NCBI GenBank assembly: GCA_030628905.1
Contig: DAOVQB010000235.1
Span: 1-6,375, forward strand
Direction of reading: 5' to 3'
Length of the DNA stretch: 6,375 nucleotides
DNA from: DAOVQB01 sp023128935
GTDB lineage: Bacteria > Eisenbacteria > RBG-16-71-46 > CAIMUX01 > WJJG01
Shown here one piece after another: positions 4,585 to 6,375 of this stretch (within the stretch, counting starts at the first letter, position 1; each line of letters opens with the position of its first letter). The notes under the pieces are model-generated. The model did not search any database, was not told where the DNA came from, and saw only the letters and a program-made list of their open reading frames with translations. The position numbers and the translations under genes are program-made.

Positions 4585-6375
4585 GTGAAACTGTTATCTG
4601 GTAATCGGTGTTGGCTTCTTGTCTTGTTGGGGTTGGCTTTCATCCCAGCATGCTCAAATGACCCCTCAAAGCCCGAGGAGCCTGTCACGGTGATCTCAGA
4701 CGAGACTGTGGTTATTGATGAGGTTTCAGGCATCTCAGTTGCAAGCATCGACACCAGGCTCATTGTGTTTGACGCCAGTGCGGGCGACCCAGAGAATCTA
4801 CCTTTCGGGGAAAGGGATATTCTCGTGGGTACGGAGAATGGTGGCTATCTTCGACGCGTTGCCTCCATCGAGGTCGCTGGCGATTCGGTGCTGGTCCAGA
4901 CCGAGGACGCCGTTCTGGCGGAAGTGATCCTGGAGGGTGGTTTCAGCTGGTCCGGTCCTTTGGAGTTCGACCTGGTACAGAGCCAGCAGAAGGGTGAGGT
5001 TGGTTATGTGCATCCTGCAATGCTCTTTCGCGATGAACGCGGGAGTGGAGATATCTTCTTCACGTTGGATGGCCTAGGGATCAGTCTCGGCTCGGACGCC
5101 CATCTTGAGATTGAGAACGGCTCCTTCTGTTTTGCTCCGCATCTGGATCTCGACGGACACTTCGATCATGGTCTACAGGAGTTTCATGCGATCATTAGTG
5201 GCGACCTCGACTTCGACATCCTCGTGGAACTGGCGTTGTATGCCACAAGCGGGGTACATGGCCAAGTCGAGCTGATTTCTGACCTACCCGCAAGCACGCC
5301 GATCTACATCCAGGCGGGTTGGGTGCCGATCGTCATCTGTCCCGAGTTTGATCTGCTCCTCGGTGCCGAGGCCTCCGCTTCCGGAGCTGTGAGCCTGACC
5401 GGCGGCGTCGCTGCGGACAACTCCATTGAGGTGGGCTTTCGCTGGACCGATACAGGCGGCTTCGAGACGGTCTACGATAAGAATCTCAGCGGGGAGGTCT
5501 GCTCCTTGGAGGTATCCGATCAGATCGGGCAGGAGTGTCGTGTCTACCTAGAGCCTCGCCTTTCCTTCATGGTCTACACAGTGGCCGGCCCCTATGTCGC
5601 CCTTGAGCCCTATGTTGGCGAGAGCGGTACCGTCTATCTGGCCCCCCGGAGCGAATACTGCACGCAGTGGTCACTCGGCATCGTGGGCGAGGTAGGCGCG
5701 AACCTGGAGATCTTCGATTGGGGGTTCTCTGCCAGCCTTGATCTAGTGGACTGGAGTATTGTGTTGGACGAGGACTGCGTCGAGCATCCAGTTGCTTGCC
5801 TGAAGACCAGATGGCTGTTCGAAGGCACTGGAGCCGATGAGACGGGTCAACATGGCTGCACGCTTCACGGAGGAGCCCATTACGTGCCAACACCAGGGGG
5901 CCAGGGCCTTTTCACGGACAACGCATCCAGCTATGCAGAATACGCCCCACCGATTGACCAGATTGCTGACGGTCGGATCGCGTTCGAATTCACTGTTGCT
6001 GACACGTTCGCCTATTCTCCCGGTTACAACAACCCCATCTGCATCATCAACAGCAATCGCTCGGGACATCTCATTGGTGACTTCAGCGTCCGTCTTGATC
6101 CGACAGATGGCAAGATGTGGTTTTCCCAAGAAGATGCTGGCGGTGGCGTGAACCTCAAGACAAACAAGTCTGCCTGGGAGCCCGTCTGGTACTCCGTGGT
6201 CATCGAATGGAACGCTTCCGGAAGATCAATCGACGTTCAATGGGAGGGTGGATCCGAATACGTCTCAGATACAGCTGCGGCCCCGTGCTTCTCTTGCGAT
6301 GCGACCCAATGCTGGATCGCCTCTCGGGCCTCGGATTCCCCGCAAATCGGACTCACGATTGAGATGCTAGAGGTC
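4585..6375 (+). CDS. Surface lipoprotein: beta-rich domain fused to a C-terminal LamG-like domain (3' end outside the window)
   Basis: Open for 597 codons from GTG to the last base, with no stop seen. The N-terminus is a lipoprotein signal: basic MKLLSGNR, hydrophobic core WLLVLLGLAF, lipobox IPAC with Cys23 as the lipidated residue, then an acidic/proline tether (SNDPSKPEEP). Residues ~35-398 are rich in beta strands and free of membrane helices. They include GGYLRRVASIEV (~87-98), GWVPIVICPEFDLLLGA (~245-261), SIEVGFRW (~280-287) and TVAGPYVALEPYV (~332-344), motifs I associate with large secreted beta-rich proteins of uncharacterised function, though I cannot name the family. Residues ~405-597 are a LamG-like domain nearly identical to the upstream secreted protein, with Tyr (TAC, 6259-6261) where that one has TAG. 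If the tail matches copy 1, the protein would end about 21 residues past the window. Probably anchored in the outer or cytoplasmic membrane and facing outward. The join near CVEHPVACLK suggests a domain fusion. Confidence 0.85.
   Translation, partial: MKLLSGNRCWLLVLLGLAFIPACSNDPSKPEEPVTVISDETVVIDEVSGISVASIDTRLIVFDASAGDPENLPFGERDILVGTENGGYLRRVASIEVAGDSVLVQTEDAVLAEVILEGGFSWSGPLEFDLVQSQQKGEVGYVHPAMLFRDERGSGDIFFTLDGLGISLGSDAHLEIENGSFCFAPHLDLDGHFDHGLQEFHAIISGDLDFDILVELALYATSGVHGQVELISDLPASTPIYIQAGWVPIVICPEFDLLLGAEASASGAVSLTGGVAADNSIEVGFRWTDTGGFETVYDKNLSGEVCSLEVSDQIGQECRVYLEPRLSFMVYTVAGPYVALEPYVGESGTVYLAPRSEYCTQWSLGIVGEVGANLEIFDWGFSASLDLVDWSIVLDEDCVEHPVACLKTRWLFEGTGADETGQHGCTLHGGAHYVPTPGGQGLFTDNASSYAEYAPPIDQIADGRIAFEFTVADTFAYSPGYNNPICIINSNRSGHLIGDFSVRLDPTDGKMWFSQEDAGGGVNLKTNKSAWEPVWYSVVIEWNASGRSIDVQWEGGSEYVSDTAAAPCFSCDATQCWIASRASDSPQIGLTIEMLEV
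5797..6375 (+). repeat. Direct repeat, copy 2 (LamG-like domain of the lipoprotein)
   Basis: Second copy of 3789-4367, cut by the window end. It is in frame with the lipoprotein gene throughout and encodes residues 405-597. Its codons are uninterrupted, so if only one copy is functional it is this one. Confidence 0.9.

Noticed and set aside
4403..4588. Small plus-strand frame between the two LamG-like genes.
   Set aside because: It begins inside the readthrough tail, has no ribosome site, and ends over the strong site and GTG of the lipoprotein gene.

Overview
The window comes from a moderately GC-rich bacterium. It has strong GGAGG-type ribosome binding sites, Sec and lipoprotein export signals, a bacterial Hanks-type kinase, and a short sigma factor of the kind common in Acidobacteriota, Planctomycetota and related candidate phyla such as Eisenbacteria. 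The phylum is an inference from gene style only; there is no rRNA or other marker here.

Left half (minus strand, 1-2219): a membrane-anchored Ser/Thr protein kinase with an extracytoplasmic FG-GAP/VCBS-like domain. It overlaps by 8 bases, through ATGACTGA, the start of a second gene of unknown function that leaves the window at base 1.

Middle (2220-3395): a divergent control region with a long imperfect inverted repeat, then a plus-strand pair. The first gene is an ECF-like sigma factor. The second is a 67-residue protein resembling the short N-terminal module that in many Acidobacteriota-type kinases precedes the catalytic domain. Here that module stands alone, while the neighbouring kinase lacks it.

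Right half (3396-6375, plus strand): about 310 bases without a gene, then two exported proteins sharing a concanavalin A/LamG-like domain. The first is a stand-alone secreted LamG-like protein cut by an in-frame TAG, although its reading frame stays open and conserved for 59 more codons. The second starts with GTG at 4585 and is open to the last base (597 codons). It is a lipoprotein with a beta-rich domain fused to a second LamG-like copy. The two LamG segments form a direct repeat of at least 579 bases, about 90% identical, at an offset of exactly 2008 bases and without indels.

A reasonable but unproven reading is a phosphorylation-linked sigma/kinase signalling locus beside surface-exposed carbohydrate- or protein-binding proteins that have undergone recent duplication, domain shuffling and decay. 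I saw no tRNA, rRNA, CRISPR array, transposase or clear intrinsic terminator.
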